Shown here: positions 36,467-49,600 of the stretch, piece by piece | Layout of the letters: every line of letters starts with the position of its first letter | Numbering within the stretch: the stretch's first letter is position 1 | From: Owenia fusiformis | Taxonomy: Eukaryota; Annelida; Polychaeta; Sabellida; Oweniidae | Assembly (NCBI GenBank): GCA_903813345.2 | Contig: CAIIXF020000003.1 | Location: forward strand, 19,546,931 to 19,610,930 | Direction of reading: 5' to 3' | Length of the DNA: 64,000 nt | Notes under the pieces: model-generated | The model's input: only the letters and a program-made list of their open reading frames with translations | Told to the model about the DNA's origin: nothing | Database searches by the model: none | Position numbers and translations under genes: made by a program

Positions 36467-36688
36467 TATACTGTAATATGATGTTTATATTTGCGAATTG
36501 ACACGTTTCCTCATGGTAACATGTCACATTGAAATAGAATGAAGTCAAAATGCTATACGAAGTAGGAACTTCACTTTGAAGCTATGACTTCGCAATGAAA
36601 CTCATCAAGAGTGAAAAAATGCCAATACAGGAATTGATGAAAGAAAATATGCAACATACTATACATTGAAACAGATTACATTCTTTAC
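36467..36688. other. 3' flank of the ANKAR-like gene
   Basis: No AATAAA was noticed before the GC-rich element that begins at 36691, so the transcript end is undefined. No other structure was seen. Confidence 0.3.
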
Positions 36689-36690
36689 TA

Positions 36691-37354
36691 ATGGCCTTGT
36701 CACATAGCCCGGCCGATGAGGTTACGATGAGCCAGCGATGCAATTTTCACCGAACTCGGCCGGACACCGGCCGGACATCCGTGGCGTTTGTTGCTTAAAA
36801 CCGCATCGGTGGTAGCTCGGTGAAATTTTAACTTCGGAGTTAAATTTCACCGGGCTCTCACCGACCTCCCTCATCATGTCATCGCAGCCCCATCGTAACC
36901 ACATCGGAAAACACGTCGGCCGGTGCACGGCCGAGTATCGGCCGGTGTCCCGTGCATCTGAGACAACCAGAGGACGAGGTTTTTTAACGGACAGCGGCCG
37001 AGCTCCGGCCGATGTGGGACAGAGCATCGGCCGGTCACTGTTCAAAGCCCGTTAACAACCCGGCCGGCGATCGCACGGTGTCCTGTTACCTGCTCGGGTA
37101 CCGGCCGTATTCCTTCCGATGTCCGGCCGACCTCCGGCCGGTAGTTGCTGCCACATCGGCAGAAAAAAACTACCATTTTGAGACAGACTCCGTACGGTCA
37201 CCGACCGGTGTTCGGTCGGTCGCCTGAAGATGTCCGGACGGAGTCCGTTCACGTCACTGAGCTCTGCTTCCGATGAGGAGAGCTCGGTGGCACCAAAAAA
37301 ATCCACCGAGCTCTACCGATGCCGGACATCGGCCGGGCTATGTGACTAGGCCAT
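36691..37354. mobile_element. CpG-rich element packed with CGGCCG motifs
   Basis: 664 bp with inverted ends ATGGCCTTGTCACATAGCCC / GGGCTATGTGACTAGGCCAT and TA on both sides (36689-36690, 37355-37356). The body is strikingly GC- and CpG-rich against AT-rich surroundings. It contains more than 20 copies of CCGG/CGGCCG words such as TCGGCCGG and CCGGCCGA in both orientations. Open frames inside are by-products of GC content. The family is unknown. Confidence 0.8.
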
Positions 37355-37356
37355 TA

Positions 37357-39772
37357 AAAGCACATTCCATACCTATGTCTGAGATTGGCATTTTGATAGA
37401 ATGAACACTACAACTGCTGTAAACTTTCTAAAGGGCAGGGTGTTTTTGCTTTTTGGAAAAATACTGAGTTGCTTACACATTTAGATGCTATTATATGACG
37501 ATTTTCCATACCATGTTGTACATAATGTACATTGTTGACCATATTAACAGGCACTACTTATAAGCACATCAAACACAATACTTTACCATGCAGTAAAACA
37601 CATTGATTGTCAATAATGCTTGTACAACGTATATTTTTACATATCAAAATATGTACTCAGCATTGAGATTATTTTTAGAGTTAAAAAGTTATGATGATAC
37701 GTTTTAAAAATCATTCTGATGTTCATAGCATCTCTCTGACTGTGCACCCCACTGTTGAGAAGGACAGAGACGGAGAAGGCGCGGCTTACCACAATGCATT
37801 TAAACGATTTGGAGGCATTTATATTATGAATTTAAATTTAGTATTGTATTTTCAGTGTCAAAATAGATATTTTTATATAACATTTATCTTGTATTTATAC
37901 AGTATACAGGTATAACATTAACTCAAATAAGAGATTACATACTAAGCATAATAATGTACGGCTAATCTACTAGCAAATATTTAAACTTTATATATCACCT
38001 TTCAATGATATTTATTTCGGCAGATGGTACAACTATTATAGATATGCATAGAATATATACAGGGTGGGCCAAAAGGACCACATTTTCACATATTGTAATT
38101 ATTTCAAGTGTCATACTTGAAACTGCAGTGGTAAGTTTTGATCCCCTTTGCATATACAGTGAAACCTGTAAAGTGGAACACCTATGTAAACTGCAAGTGG
38201 AACACCTATGTAAACTGCAAGTGGAACACCTATGTTAACTGCAGGTGGAATACCTCTGTGAGTTGAACACTACTGAGTCCCACACTCAATTGATTAGTAT
38301 TGAATTAATCTCTATAAGTGGAACACATCCCAAGTGGAACACCTTTTCAAAGTTCCAAAGTAGAGATGTTCTACTTACGCGGATGTTATACTGTAGTTGT
38401 AGTTCCCATATATTCTTATGTACATAAACACTGATATTTGACAGAATAATAAAATCTTGCCATAACGTAGAATATAAAATACATTTTAAACTTTTGTTGT
38501 CAAATCTGTAAACATGTATTCATGTAATGATTTTAAATCTAAAATCCAATAATTAAGGAATAAATATGTTGAAATTATGACTTGGACAGAATGTTGTACA
38601 AAGCACAAACTGAAGATGAGTGCATTTGTACTGACATTCTGTCCAACAAGACATTGAATTTCACCATATTGAATGGCCTATCATTATTTATTCCAATTCA
38701 AACATAAACTTTAAGTTCCATGAAATAACCAAACTTGCTGTTATTTCCGCCATTCCCAGGTGTGACATCACAGTACAACACCATACATAGCTTCCCGGAA
38801 GATTCAATAGATGCAGTCATTCTTATATGGAGAATTAGAGCATGGCTATACTGCATTCTGATTGGTTGAGAACTGTCATGTCTGAATATGTATCTCAGAC
38901 CTATGCAGTATACATGGGTCATGCAAGGAAACTGAATCTTCAAAATACTTAAATATTATTGAAGACATTTTTTCAAGTGGAAATATTTTAGAATATTCAT
39001 GTCCAGTTTTGTTTTCTTGGCCGTGGGCGGATTTTCCTGTTCTCTCAAATATTCCAACATTTATTTTCTCTAATTTTTGATTGATTAAGTGGATGCTCTT
39101 TCCCTTTTTAAACCATCAAACAGATCCTGATTGTCTGTGTTTTCTCCATTGTAGTTTACAGTCATTACGCGAATGTTACAAATTATGAAAGTCCATGCTC
39201 CAATCCAATTTCACAATGTACTATTGCTTCTTTTGTAATGTTATAGTATTATATACATGGAAGCTGTCTTCTTCCATACAATGTGTCTGATCACACTCAT
39301 TCTACATGCATTTATATTTACTATTTAGTGTCTGCATACACCAACAGATTTAAAATCACATCCTTCCCATTATTGCCATACTGATATTAAGTGTAAGTGA
39401 CTCAGTTGAAATATTGATTCTGACTGGTTAAAAGTTTTGACTATTGAATGCTGCAATGTGTACATTGTTTGGTGATAACATCATAATAATGAATATGTAT
39501 GTTAAAATATTGTTTGTGATTGAAAGCCTCGCTTAATCGCTCCAATGTGTGTTTTAGTTTTCAGTGTTTGAAAATAATTTGAACAATCAACATTTGAATA
39601 GTTTGTTGAAAGTATTCTGTATTTGTAATTTTCATATACTACATACACATACTTGCTTTTTTGCTCACTGCCAAACAATTATTAGGTATTTACAGATATT
39701 TTTTTATAATGAACTAAAATTATAAAAATGGTATATAAAATACTTAATGTATTTACTTACATATATTGTGGA
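37357..39772. other. Intergenic DNA between ANKAR-like and CIAO2B genes
   Basis: No coding frame is supported. It holds the MITE at 38157, a solitary mariner-type end (TACAGGGTGGGCCAAAAGG at 38058), and a decayed relative of the Crypton-fragment flank near 39400-39490. Confidence 0.5.
38157..38393. mobile_element. pogo-like MITE, copy 2, with internal tandem expansion
   Basis: Starts CAGTGAAACCTGTAAAGTGG and ends TATACTG, with TA on each side. Within it, a 24-bp unit (GTGGAACACCTATGTAAACT GCAA) is repeated three times near 38175-38245, then decays. GTGGAACACC repeats the terminal motif of the family. Confidence 0.6.
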
Positions 39773-39945
39773 CAGTAAAACCTGTTTTAGTGAACACCTC
39801 TCTCTTGAGTGAACACCTGTGTTTAGTGAAACCAACTTCAAGACACATTGTACAATGACAACTGTATAAATCCCCTCTGTAGTGAACACCTACATTATAC
39901 ACTTTTTGTGGCTCCATAGGTGTTCACTATACACAGGTTTTACTG
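39773..39945. mobile_element. pogo-like MITE, copy 3
   Basis: 173 bp: CAGTAAAACCTGTTTTAGTG at the left and the inverse ACACAGGTTTTACTG at the right, with internal GTGAACACC words. This is the best-preserved member of the family in the window. Confidence 0.8.
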
Positions 39946-39964
39946 TATTATCTTTACTGATTTC

Positions 39965-39970
39965 TTTATT
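39965..39970 (-). terminator. Candidate polyadenylation signal for CIAO2B
   Basis: AATAAA on the minus strand about 680 bp beyond the stop codon, just past the MITE at 39773. Unproven. Confidence 0.25.
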
Positions 39971-40233
39971 CACATCAGATACATACACAAAACAAAAATG
40001 TGATATGATGAATGTACATGTACATCAATGGTATTGATAAATGTATACCAGCTTTTAATGCACAAATAAAGCCATAGGCAATATAAGATCTAAGTTAATG
40101 ACAAAATACTGAATAAGTTATGTTACATATAATGGTTTATAACTTTGAGGACCAGGTACTACGTACCTAACATTCTTTGATGTTTTGATATTTGTTAAAT
40201 ATACCTCAGAACTGGCTTCTCTTTTTGAGATAT

Positions 40234-40487
40234 CATCAATGCATGGTAGGAAAACCATAGCAGGAATTCACCCCTCATAAATAAGCACTGTTCTACTGTA
40301 TCCATTAAGGTTTGTGTATAACATGCAGGTCTCCAGGGGTAGGTCTGTACATGTCAGGCTCATCAATGTAGGGAAACCATAGCAGGAATACACCCCTCAT
40401 AAATAAGCACTCTGTTCTACTGTATCCGTTAAGGTTTCTGTATAATATGAAGGTCTCCAGGGGTAGTTCTGTACATGCCAGGCTCTG
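40234..40487. repeat. Tandem duplication, two units of 127 bp
   Basis: Units 40234-40360 and 40361-40487 share CATCAATG, AAACCATAGCAGGAAT, CACCCCTCATAAATAAGCAC and GTCTCCAGGGGTAG with few differences. It lies in the probable CIAO2B 3' UTR or flank. Confidence 0.85.
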
Positions 40488-40530
40488 TGAGATTTGTAAC
40501 CTACATACATTTAGACATACATGTACATAT

Positions 40531-40590
40531 ATTCCAGAGTTGCTATCAAGTCTTCCTGATAGTATTAGACATTGGCTGACCTATCTAGCA
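40531..40590 (-). pseudogene. Duplicated 3' tip of the CIAO2B last exon
   Basis: About 50 bp at 40531-40581 repeat 40633-40683, which spans the CIAO2B stop codon (TTGCTATCAAGTCTTCCTG is shared). This is a tandem partial duplication about 100 bp downstream of the real exon on the minus strand; it has no coding role. Confidence 0.7.
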
Positions 40591-40649
40591 ATAGCCAGAT
40601 AATTTCTGTACACTATATATGATACACATTCATTATTCCAAAGTTGCTA

Positions 40650-43600
40650 TCAAGTCTTCCTGCTAGTTAGACATTGGTTGACCACCTCAAGGAGGTGAGA
40701 GTTCTCTAAAGCTGCAGCGACTCTTTCTTTATCAGCTAGCTGTTTGTTTACTGGAAATATAGAGAAATTGTGAAATGTTTCTGAGAGATTTAGTAGTTTG
40801 TAATATTCATAGTGACATTATTTAATGATGGTTGATGGTAAGCTTGACAGTAATATAATAAGACAAATATTTCATTCTATTTTCGTTGAATACCTGTGGC
40901 ACTGTCACAAGATTATATTCCATTAACCCTCCAGGTTTCATGGAATATCACTTGCAAAAGATAAACATGCATCCTCCTCATTATAATGAAATATTTGAAT
41001 ATTGTTCATTGATTTGTGAAAAATTTAGTCTTAGTCTCTTGGCCACAATAGTTTCTGTATTTATATGAAATCAATAAATAGCTTTATTCAGCACATACCT
41101 GCATCTTCTGAGGCATGTGTTCCTGGGTAGATCTGGACATCAACCTGTAACAGCAGGTATAATTGTTGATTAATGAAAATAAACAAGGCATTAAGATGCA
41201 AAATGTCACCACCTGCCATTTGTTACAGATGCTGACCACTTAACACTGGTACATACACTAGAACCAACCACCAACCACTGAACACCAACTGCCAAACACT
41301 GGCCACAAAAAGTTGGAGACTATAACAACTGTTGATGGAGACATAAAAATACATATATTGAGAGTATAGAAATTGTAAGTTATAGCATCTGACCCTTGGA
41401 CCAAGGATTGGTTATGGTAATTAGTTCATTACTTTATTACTCAAAACTTTTAGTATCATTTATCCACTTATTGTCTCACTGTCATGTTACTCGTTCTGTG
41501 ATTTGTTTTTTGAATTTGAATTAAGAAATACTGTATCAGAATTTCTAGAATTTCTCACAACACCTATTGCCTTCAACTAATGAAACCCCTGTGTATATTG
41601 AGGATTCAACAGCATCATCATCAATTTACAGGCAGTAATGTAAATTGAGAGTATTCCCTACATAGTACATTGGATGCACACTTCTCCAAAGTGAACAAGG
41701 CATTAACATGCAATAGACTGCCAAACACCAACCGCAAAATGCCAAACACCATCCACAAAAAAAGTTGGAGACTTTAACATCACCTCTCTAATCCAAACTA
41801 CTCTTAATATGCACACTTTTTCTTGGTCCCAATATTGTTATCTCCCCTGGATCTTTCATAGATGTTCAGATTAGACAGGTTTTACTATACACTATAGCTT
41901 TAATGGCTTCTTAAATCAAGACTCAATTGTCAGCATATAAAGAACTTGGTTAAAAATGCTTTTATAATTGTATGAATGTGGAGAACATATGAAATGTAGA
42001 GTATTACGAAGAAATCCTTTTCTAAAGTTTACCTTAAATCTAGCTGGAAGGGCCCGGAGAAGCTTAACTCGTATTGATAGACCAATCAGAGTGGCCATAC
42101 TGCAGTGTGGGATTGTGGGAGTAAATTGTATTGAGACTTCATTCTTGTCATCATCAACCTAGAAGTACAAATAAATATACATTAGTAGAGTATATAAGTA
42201 AATGGGGAATATCATTTACAAGGTTCAAAATATGAGGATTATCCATAAGCAAATAATGTATCTGCCTGAAGGACAGTCACGGGGCCATTATATCATATTA
42301 GACGAGAGTTAAAATGATTTTAAAATCCCAATGGATTTTGAACTTCAGTTGCATGGCCAATTTGTATTATATCATATTGGTCCAGAAATAAAATAATTTT
42401 CACATCGATTTTGAACTTCTGTCACAAGGCCATAAATATTATATTATACGTATTATATTTTATCCCACCCTAAGTGCTTTATATGATTGTATAATAGCAT
42501 TGTATAACTGCAATATAAAACCAACACTCATCGTATACAACTCTTGAGAACGATATACAACCCCTGGAGAGCGTATACAACTCCTGGGCAGCATATACAA
42601 CTCTTCGACTTGATATACAACTGCTGAATTTTGATTGACCTTTTATTGATTAAATATTAGGGTAGGATAATGAGATCATATAATGGTTGATTCTGTATAT
42701 CGTTATACTCTCGTGGGTATATGATATATTCACCCGTTCCTTTCAGTCACTCGTGAATATATCATATACTCACTTGAGTATAAATACGATATACGGAATC
42801 AACCATTATATAACCTCATAATATTATATTGTTCAAGGGATAAAATGATTTTAAAATCCCATGGATTTGAACTTCTTTATGGCACTCTCAATTTGTCATC
42901 AATAAAATGAATGTGTGTTTCTAAAAATGCAGTTAAACATAACCCCTCTGAAGTCCATTTCACTTTTTCTCTTCATCAATCAAACTAGTACAAAGTACTA
43001 ATACACGGTGCCCATGTCAAGCTGCGCGCCTACTTAGGCGCGCAGTTTGTTTCGATCACAAACTGCGTGCCTAAGAACATTGCATCATTTAAGTTGGAAT
43101 CTGTATTTTGAAACGTAATCTAAAGACATTTATCCTGCATTGTTCAATGCATTCATTCTGTGGCGAATATACGAATCTTGCAAATACTAGCAAAAACTAT
43201 GTGCAAATGAATCTAAGTTTTAAAACATAAGCAGATTAATGGCTTTTTCGTCACTGATTTAACGGGAATTTATACGTAAATCGATCTAGCACTTTAAACA
43301 TAAATGACAAATACTTTAGACTCATTTTATATTTAATTCCTTACACATTTGTCATGTATAATTCAAAATATTTCGAGATAAAACAGATAATCAGGAGATT
43401 AAAAAGAAATAAACCACAAACTGCGCGCCTATTTTAGCCAGAAATTACAAACTGTGCACATACACTATTAAAACTACATATTATCATTGGAATTTCTACA
43501 GAGGCACGTGTAGGTGTTTTTCATGTAGCTTTGGAAATTTTGCTTTATCGTCAGATTTTATGAGATTTTCATATTGAAAGTCAAAATGTATAATAGAAGT

Positions 43601-46600
43601 GACAATTAAGTTGGGAACGAAAAAACTTTTATTTTCAGATCACCATCTTGGTGGATGGACTCTCATAGTGTTTCAATTATGGGGTTCTACTATTAGACAG
43701 ATATGTGCCTTGTATGGCGCTTATGTTTTCTAATAATACAAAACAAGCTTGGATAGGCAAGAAGTTTGGAAATATTAGGCACGCAGTTTGGGAAATACAT
43801 GTGAATATAGGCGCGCAGTTTGACAAGAAAAATGTTTTAAATCACGTTTATGGCGTATTAGATTTTGAACACAAACTTTGCTGCCTTAATCAGATGGAGT
43901 GATCCTATATATTCTAGCATACACAGACACAATGGCTGAATAAACGGCAAATGACAATAAAAAGACATAGATATAACTTTACACTGTAAATTTTGAACAC
44001 AGAAGTTACTTAAGACCCTTATATTGAGATAACTAGGTTTACATCGGGAAAAACATCGAGTACTATGAGTAAATTAAGTTCTTCTTCACAGAATGGTACT
44101 ATCTATTGAACGAGACTAACCTTGTATTTTTCGTATTTTGGCTCTTTTTGGGAGTCGTGTCCTCCCCGTCTCACATTTTGAAATATGCGCGCAGTTTGTC
44201 AGAGTTTCAAACTGCGTGCCTAGTAGGCACGCTGCTTGACATGGGCATCGTGTAATATGTGCAATAAACTTGTGGAAATTTCAGCCATATTTATTTTTCG
44301 AAAATAACATGACAGAGAAGCATCAAAATACAGGGTGGCCAAAAAATCAATAACTAAATTTAAAGATGATTATCATGTCAATTTTAGCTTCAAACTCCAC
44401 AAGAAAACAAATGTTTTTCAATCGGATGGTGTCACACTGTCAGGAAATGATTTATATATCAATGATATATAATACATGGCATGGTTTAACATATATCATA
44501 TGATATTAATCTTTAAACTTGGGCATTTGTTTTTTTTGGCCCACCCTGTATGAGAGGCCACATTATTGGCCAAACTAGAAGTAATCAAAGATAAGCAAAC
44601 ATTTTGTATAATATAAAATTGCACTAATGTATTTTGACTGCTTATTTTTAAGATTTGATTGAAATGGAGAAAGGGTGAAATGAACTAATAACAACTTAAC
44701 ATCAGCAAATTGCACAAATTCCTGGGTGTACAAGGCTAATTCCCAGAGCACTTTGACAAATGGAAAATCTGGGAAAATTTAATTTCACAAACTATTTCTC
44801 ATTCCATGATTAAATCAACTCTCAAAGAGTTCACGAATATCATGTTTGAATGCTAGCCAAATATGGTGTTTTTATCAAATAAGAAATCCCCCAAAATTAA
44901 TTCTACAATATGGTATAAAGGGTTTTACTGTATGTTTTTGAAATTAATCAACAAAGTGTGACTTTCCATGTAAATAAAGAGTATTAAGATATCCTAGGAC
45001 CTCAAATCTAATGATATAATCCACTCGTATATCAAAGGTATTCTAAATGTCCATTTTGAAAATATTGACATGTTACAGGATTATAACTATGTACTTTAGT
45101 TTGCGTGCATACAAAACTAATGAGATAAACGAATCTTAGAAATTAATCAAACATTTTGTTAATTCAAGTATTTATTCACAGGAAAGTGCTATCAACTAAA
45201 TAGAACAAAAATAAAGAGTTTCGGAACAACAGGGAACATTTCAAAAGCATACAGAATCAGTAAAATATATATGGAAAACAAAAATACAAAATATTATACA
45301 GAAATGATCCTTGCTATATATCACTAATAACAAAAATCACACATTTTTTAGACTACTGTTTTTTTTATTTAATTTCATATTTTAAAAATGGTGTAGAAAA
45401 AAACTTGACATGCAGAAATTTTACAAAATTCACTATTTTTGAAGATTTATCGAAGGTTGAAACATTTTAAGTTAAAACATCTAAGTTAAAAACTTGAAAA
45501 ATCCCAGCCATTAAGTCATATACAATTTATTGAGTTCTGGGCTTATATCTTTAAACCAATGTTTTACTAAAACGTTGATTTAAATATTTGAGAAAATAAG
45601 CTAGTTTAAAAATGTAATTAAGCCACTTCTATACCCCATTTTATTTGTTAACTCGAACCAACCAATCATTGTAATTTGTTAGTGACATAAATGCACATGG
45701 CACTCTGGTTTATGCAAATTTGAGATTTGAACTTCAATTTTGAACATAGTACTCAATTGGCCAGGTGCAAATGTGACCTAGGCATTAGAAGGACCTGAAT
45801 TGGACATTTTACATTTTCATCAGGTATTATTTGAATTTATATCTTATCAGTATTATAATATCTTTTACTTATTTGTTTACAATTGGTCACATTCTGATAC
45901 AAGCCAGGTTCATGATATTATAATTCACAATGATGTTATTTGAAGAATCTTTAAATGAAAATCCAAATATGAGAATTGACATGATTCATAGTTTTGCTTA
46001 AGTTATTATACGGTCCCCAGATTTGAAAAGTTATATAATGTTTCTTACTTTTAGAATTGAGATTTATCTAACAACTGAGAAGACCTTCGTCATTCTGAAG
46101 ATTTTATTCTTCAGAGAAGACGTTCAAATTCAAAGATGGTAGGTTTTGATTAAAATTTATTTTGAATAATTTAATACGTAATCAATTTATAAATATTAAA
46201 AACTGAATGATTTCATCAATGTATTTTCAATCTAAGAAAAATATTTTTGTGCAATTTAGAAAAAGAAATGAAGTCAGCAAATGAAAGAGAAAACATTGGA
46301 TCAAGAAGCTTACACCTAAAAAACAACAACTATCTGATATAAGAATTTTTAAGAAGAATTTCTAAGTATATGTTGATTCGTTGAAAACTTTAAACTTTAA
46401 AACTATGCCCATGTGAGCTTAAAAGGTACAATATTTTTGTTTTAAGGGTCGTGCAGTCTTCCTGCTGTTGACCTTTGCCATTTGCGCCTACCTAGGTCAA
46501 GGTGAAAATGATGCAAGTGTTCAAATTGGAATGCTCGCCAGACAGCTGATGCTACAACAGTTCTTTGTAGAGGAGCGAATCCGTTCTGAGGGTCATTCTG

Positions 46601-49600
46601 GTATCAAGCAAACACGTTACATGGCAACTGGAACAAAATCGTACTACTCGAACACCCATGTGCACACTGGGGGTGTAGGAGCAATTCATGAACATGCAAA
46701 CAATCAGCGTACTGTCGGAATGGGAGAATTCACTGTTGTTATGAATGGTGTTGAATTCAGGACACGACATAATGATTACAGTCTGAGTATGCCTAATCCA
46801 GACTCAACCGCTTATAATGATATCGTGGACATTCCATTTCCCGAGGTACCTCCCGCTGTTTTAACGAAACCTGATGTTGAATCCCAAAGTGAGGAGCTCC
46901 GTGAATGGTTCAAGGCATGGAGAGATAACGACTTTTCAGTGAGGGATTTCCGTCCATATTTCAAACCAGTTTTATGCTACCTGGAGGGAGGATGGACAAC
47001 ATCAACAAGTGATAAAATTGATGAGCCATTTACAAGTGACCGCCATTTTATTGACGCCCAAAAATGGAGTGAACTGATGGAGAAAGTAAGGTATACATCT
47101 TACACTGGTTCTAAAAGTCGTTTGGAAAACTTTGCTTATCTTCCAGTTACAATCATGGAGGTTGCAAATGGCACTACTCCTGTCTATGCACAATGGAACT
47201 ATCGTATAATGTGTCATCCAATCAAAAGACATGTCCCTTTGCATGCCTTCCACTTGGTTGACGACATCAAAACCAGAAAGATGCAACAGGAAAAAACTGA
47301 GAAACTTTCCATGTCAAGGAAAGCTCGTTTTCAAATCAACCATATACTGAGAGACAAAAACAGCTATCGAGATGAAGGTTCCAGAAGATCGACCCTGCTT
47401 GATGAGCTAATGTATGAGATCCCTGGTAAAGAAAACTACCTTGGTAACATAAAGGATACCACTCTGGATGGTAATATCGTCAAAAGAGAGGATGGATCAC
47501 CGCTGAATGCTGCCTACTATCATCGATTCTTCAAAGTAGCTGAGAAAGATGCTATGGGAGAGGCACTACATCGACGAGGATATTCTGATGATAATCTATT
47601 CATGGCAAAAACGACGCAACCAAAGATTGCATCAATGGAACAAACTGTTTGTAGAAGGCGTAAATGTGTGACTGAAACGTCAAGGTGGACATATGCATTT
47701 CCTTTGGAGATAATATACCTTACACCCCTCAACTCATGGAATCCCTACAAACTTGAATACAAAGGAGACTCGAAGTCAGAAGCTGGCATGACTGTCACAG
47801 CTGGGAAAAGAAATGGAATACTGAATGAAGCTAAGGCGTATAATGGTACCAACCGAAAACTCTATTACATCACACCAAATGAGTTCTTCCAGAATACACA
47901 GATTGAGAAAACGAATGCAGATACAGCTAGAGGGAGCGTTGGAGTCTTAGATGGTAATGGTGTTATGAGAAAAGTAAAGGCAGCTGGTACAAGAATCTTT
48001 TTCCCAGAAATCCCTGATGTTGGCCGTTTACGACAACGCTATCCCATAATGCCAATCCATGCTGAGGGAAGCACCATCTATAAGAACCTGGAGGCACTAA
48101 CTGATATTGTCATGGATATTCAAGATAACATGGAACTCCTCAGGAAACCACTCGTTAGTGAACCATCTACACATCCCAAATATGAAGGCATTACTCTTGA
48201 ACTCACTACAGCGACCAATGAATTTGTCGGCCCCCATGTTCATATTGCTGAACTGACCGCTGAAGATGTGGAAGACGCTATGAATGGTGAAAGGATCGTG
48301 AAAGAAACAAGTGAGGCTGCAGGGCACACACATTGGCTGAAGATTGCGTATAAAAAGGGGAAGTGGCTGGCGGTGGTGTGTGGCAATGTACCTCAATGTT
48401 GGGATGGTCATGGAAGAGAGATGGAAGTCATTGAATAATTCTTTTTTAGGGAATGCAGAAAGGAAAGGACAACAAGAGACTAAGCTTGTAATCGCGAAGG
48501 CAAATAATGGCTACCAGCTTTGTAGCTCATTCAAATATCAACAAACCTACTGCGCATCCCGATAGCTAAAAGCTATCGTGTCAAACACAATCGCTGACCT
48601 AAATAACAGGTTAATCTGCCTATTCAGTAGCAAGTAACAATGACCTACATAACAATCTCTTCACTAATTTAACCGAGTGGCTTTATTATAATAGATCATT
48701 ACAGTGACATAAAAAATCATGCAATCACTATTTGTCGACTAATGAGTTGTTCGTTATTTCAACTTCAAATTGAAGGGTATAATTTATAAAATTAAGGCAC
48801 ATCTGGAAAATAACATTTTGGGAAAAAATGCTATACCCGCACGTTATTTTCTGGTACAAATTAAGCATAAAGGCATGTGTGTATTTCCTTCCTTTTTTCA
48901 GGAAGGTATCATTACATTTTCTACTTTTAGCAAACCTGGAAACAGGTCAATGGTAGCTCCTGTGTTGTCTGGAAACTTCAAAAGAAAATTTGGAAAAATA
49001 GAAAACATGAAATATCAGAATTTCCAGGAGTTCCCATGGAACTCTTACCAGATTTACTAAAAGAGGACAATGTAATGATACTTTCCTGGAAAAAAGAGCA
49101 AGGAAATTAACACATGCCTTCATACTTTACTTTGTACCAGAAAATAACATGTGCAGGTATAGCAATTTTTTCCTAAAAAGTAATTTTCCAGATTATTTAC
49201 CTTAATAGTTTAATCCGTAAGCTCAAAGCTTGTGCTTGTATTCGTGAAGCTGGTCACATGACCTCATGAAAACCATAGGCTTCTCTAGAAAGCCAATACT
49301 AAACCCAACCAACCAAACAATATTGAAACTGGACTGCAGAAATGTTTGAAATGAACATCAAAGGACATTTCAGGAGAGATTTCTAAATAATTTACTAATG
49401 TATTGCATGAATATTTGGACATTTTAAAATTCTATGAGACATTCATTTGTTTATTTTATTTATACAACCTTGAATTCATATTTAGAATTAATTCATATTG
49501 TATTCTTGTTTGTGATAATAAAATGAACACATTGTCCTAGACATATAAATTATGTGTACTTGTTTTTTTAAAAAATAAAATGCCCATGAAGTACAAAATG

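Noticed and set aside
36722-37306. Several open frames of 70-107 codons
   Set aside because: They arise from high GC content (few stop codons) in the CGGCCG-rich element; Arg/Pro/Gly-rich with no domain.
38170-38245. 24-bp triplicate considered as a CRISPR-like array
   Set aside because: The units are contiguous without spacers, lie inside a pogo-like MITE, and the genome is eukaryotic.
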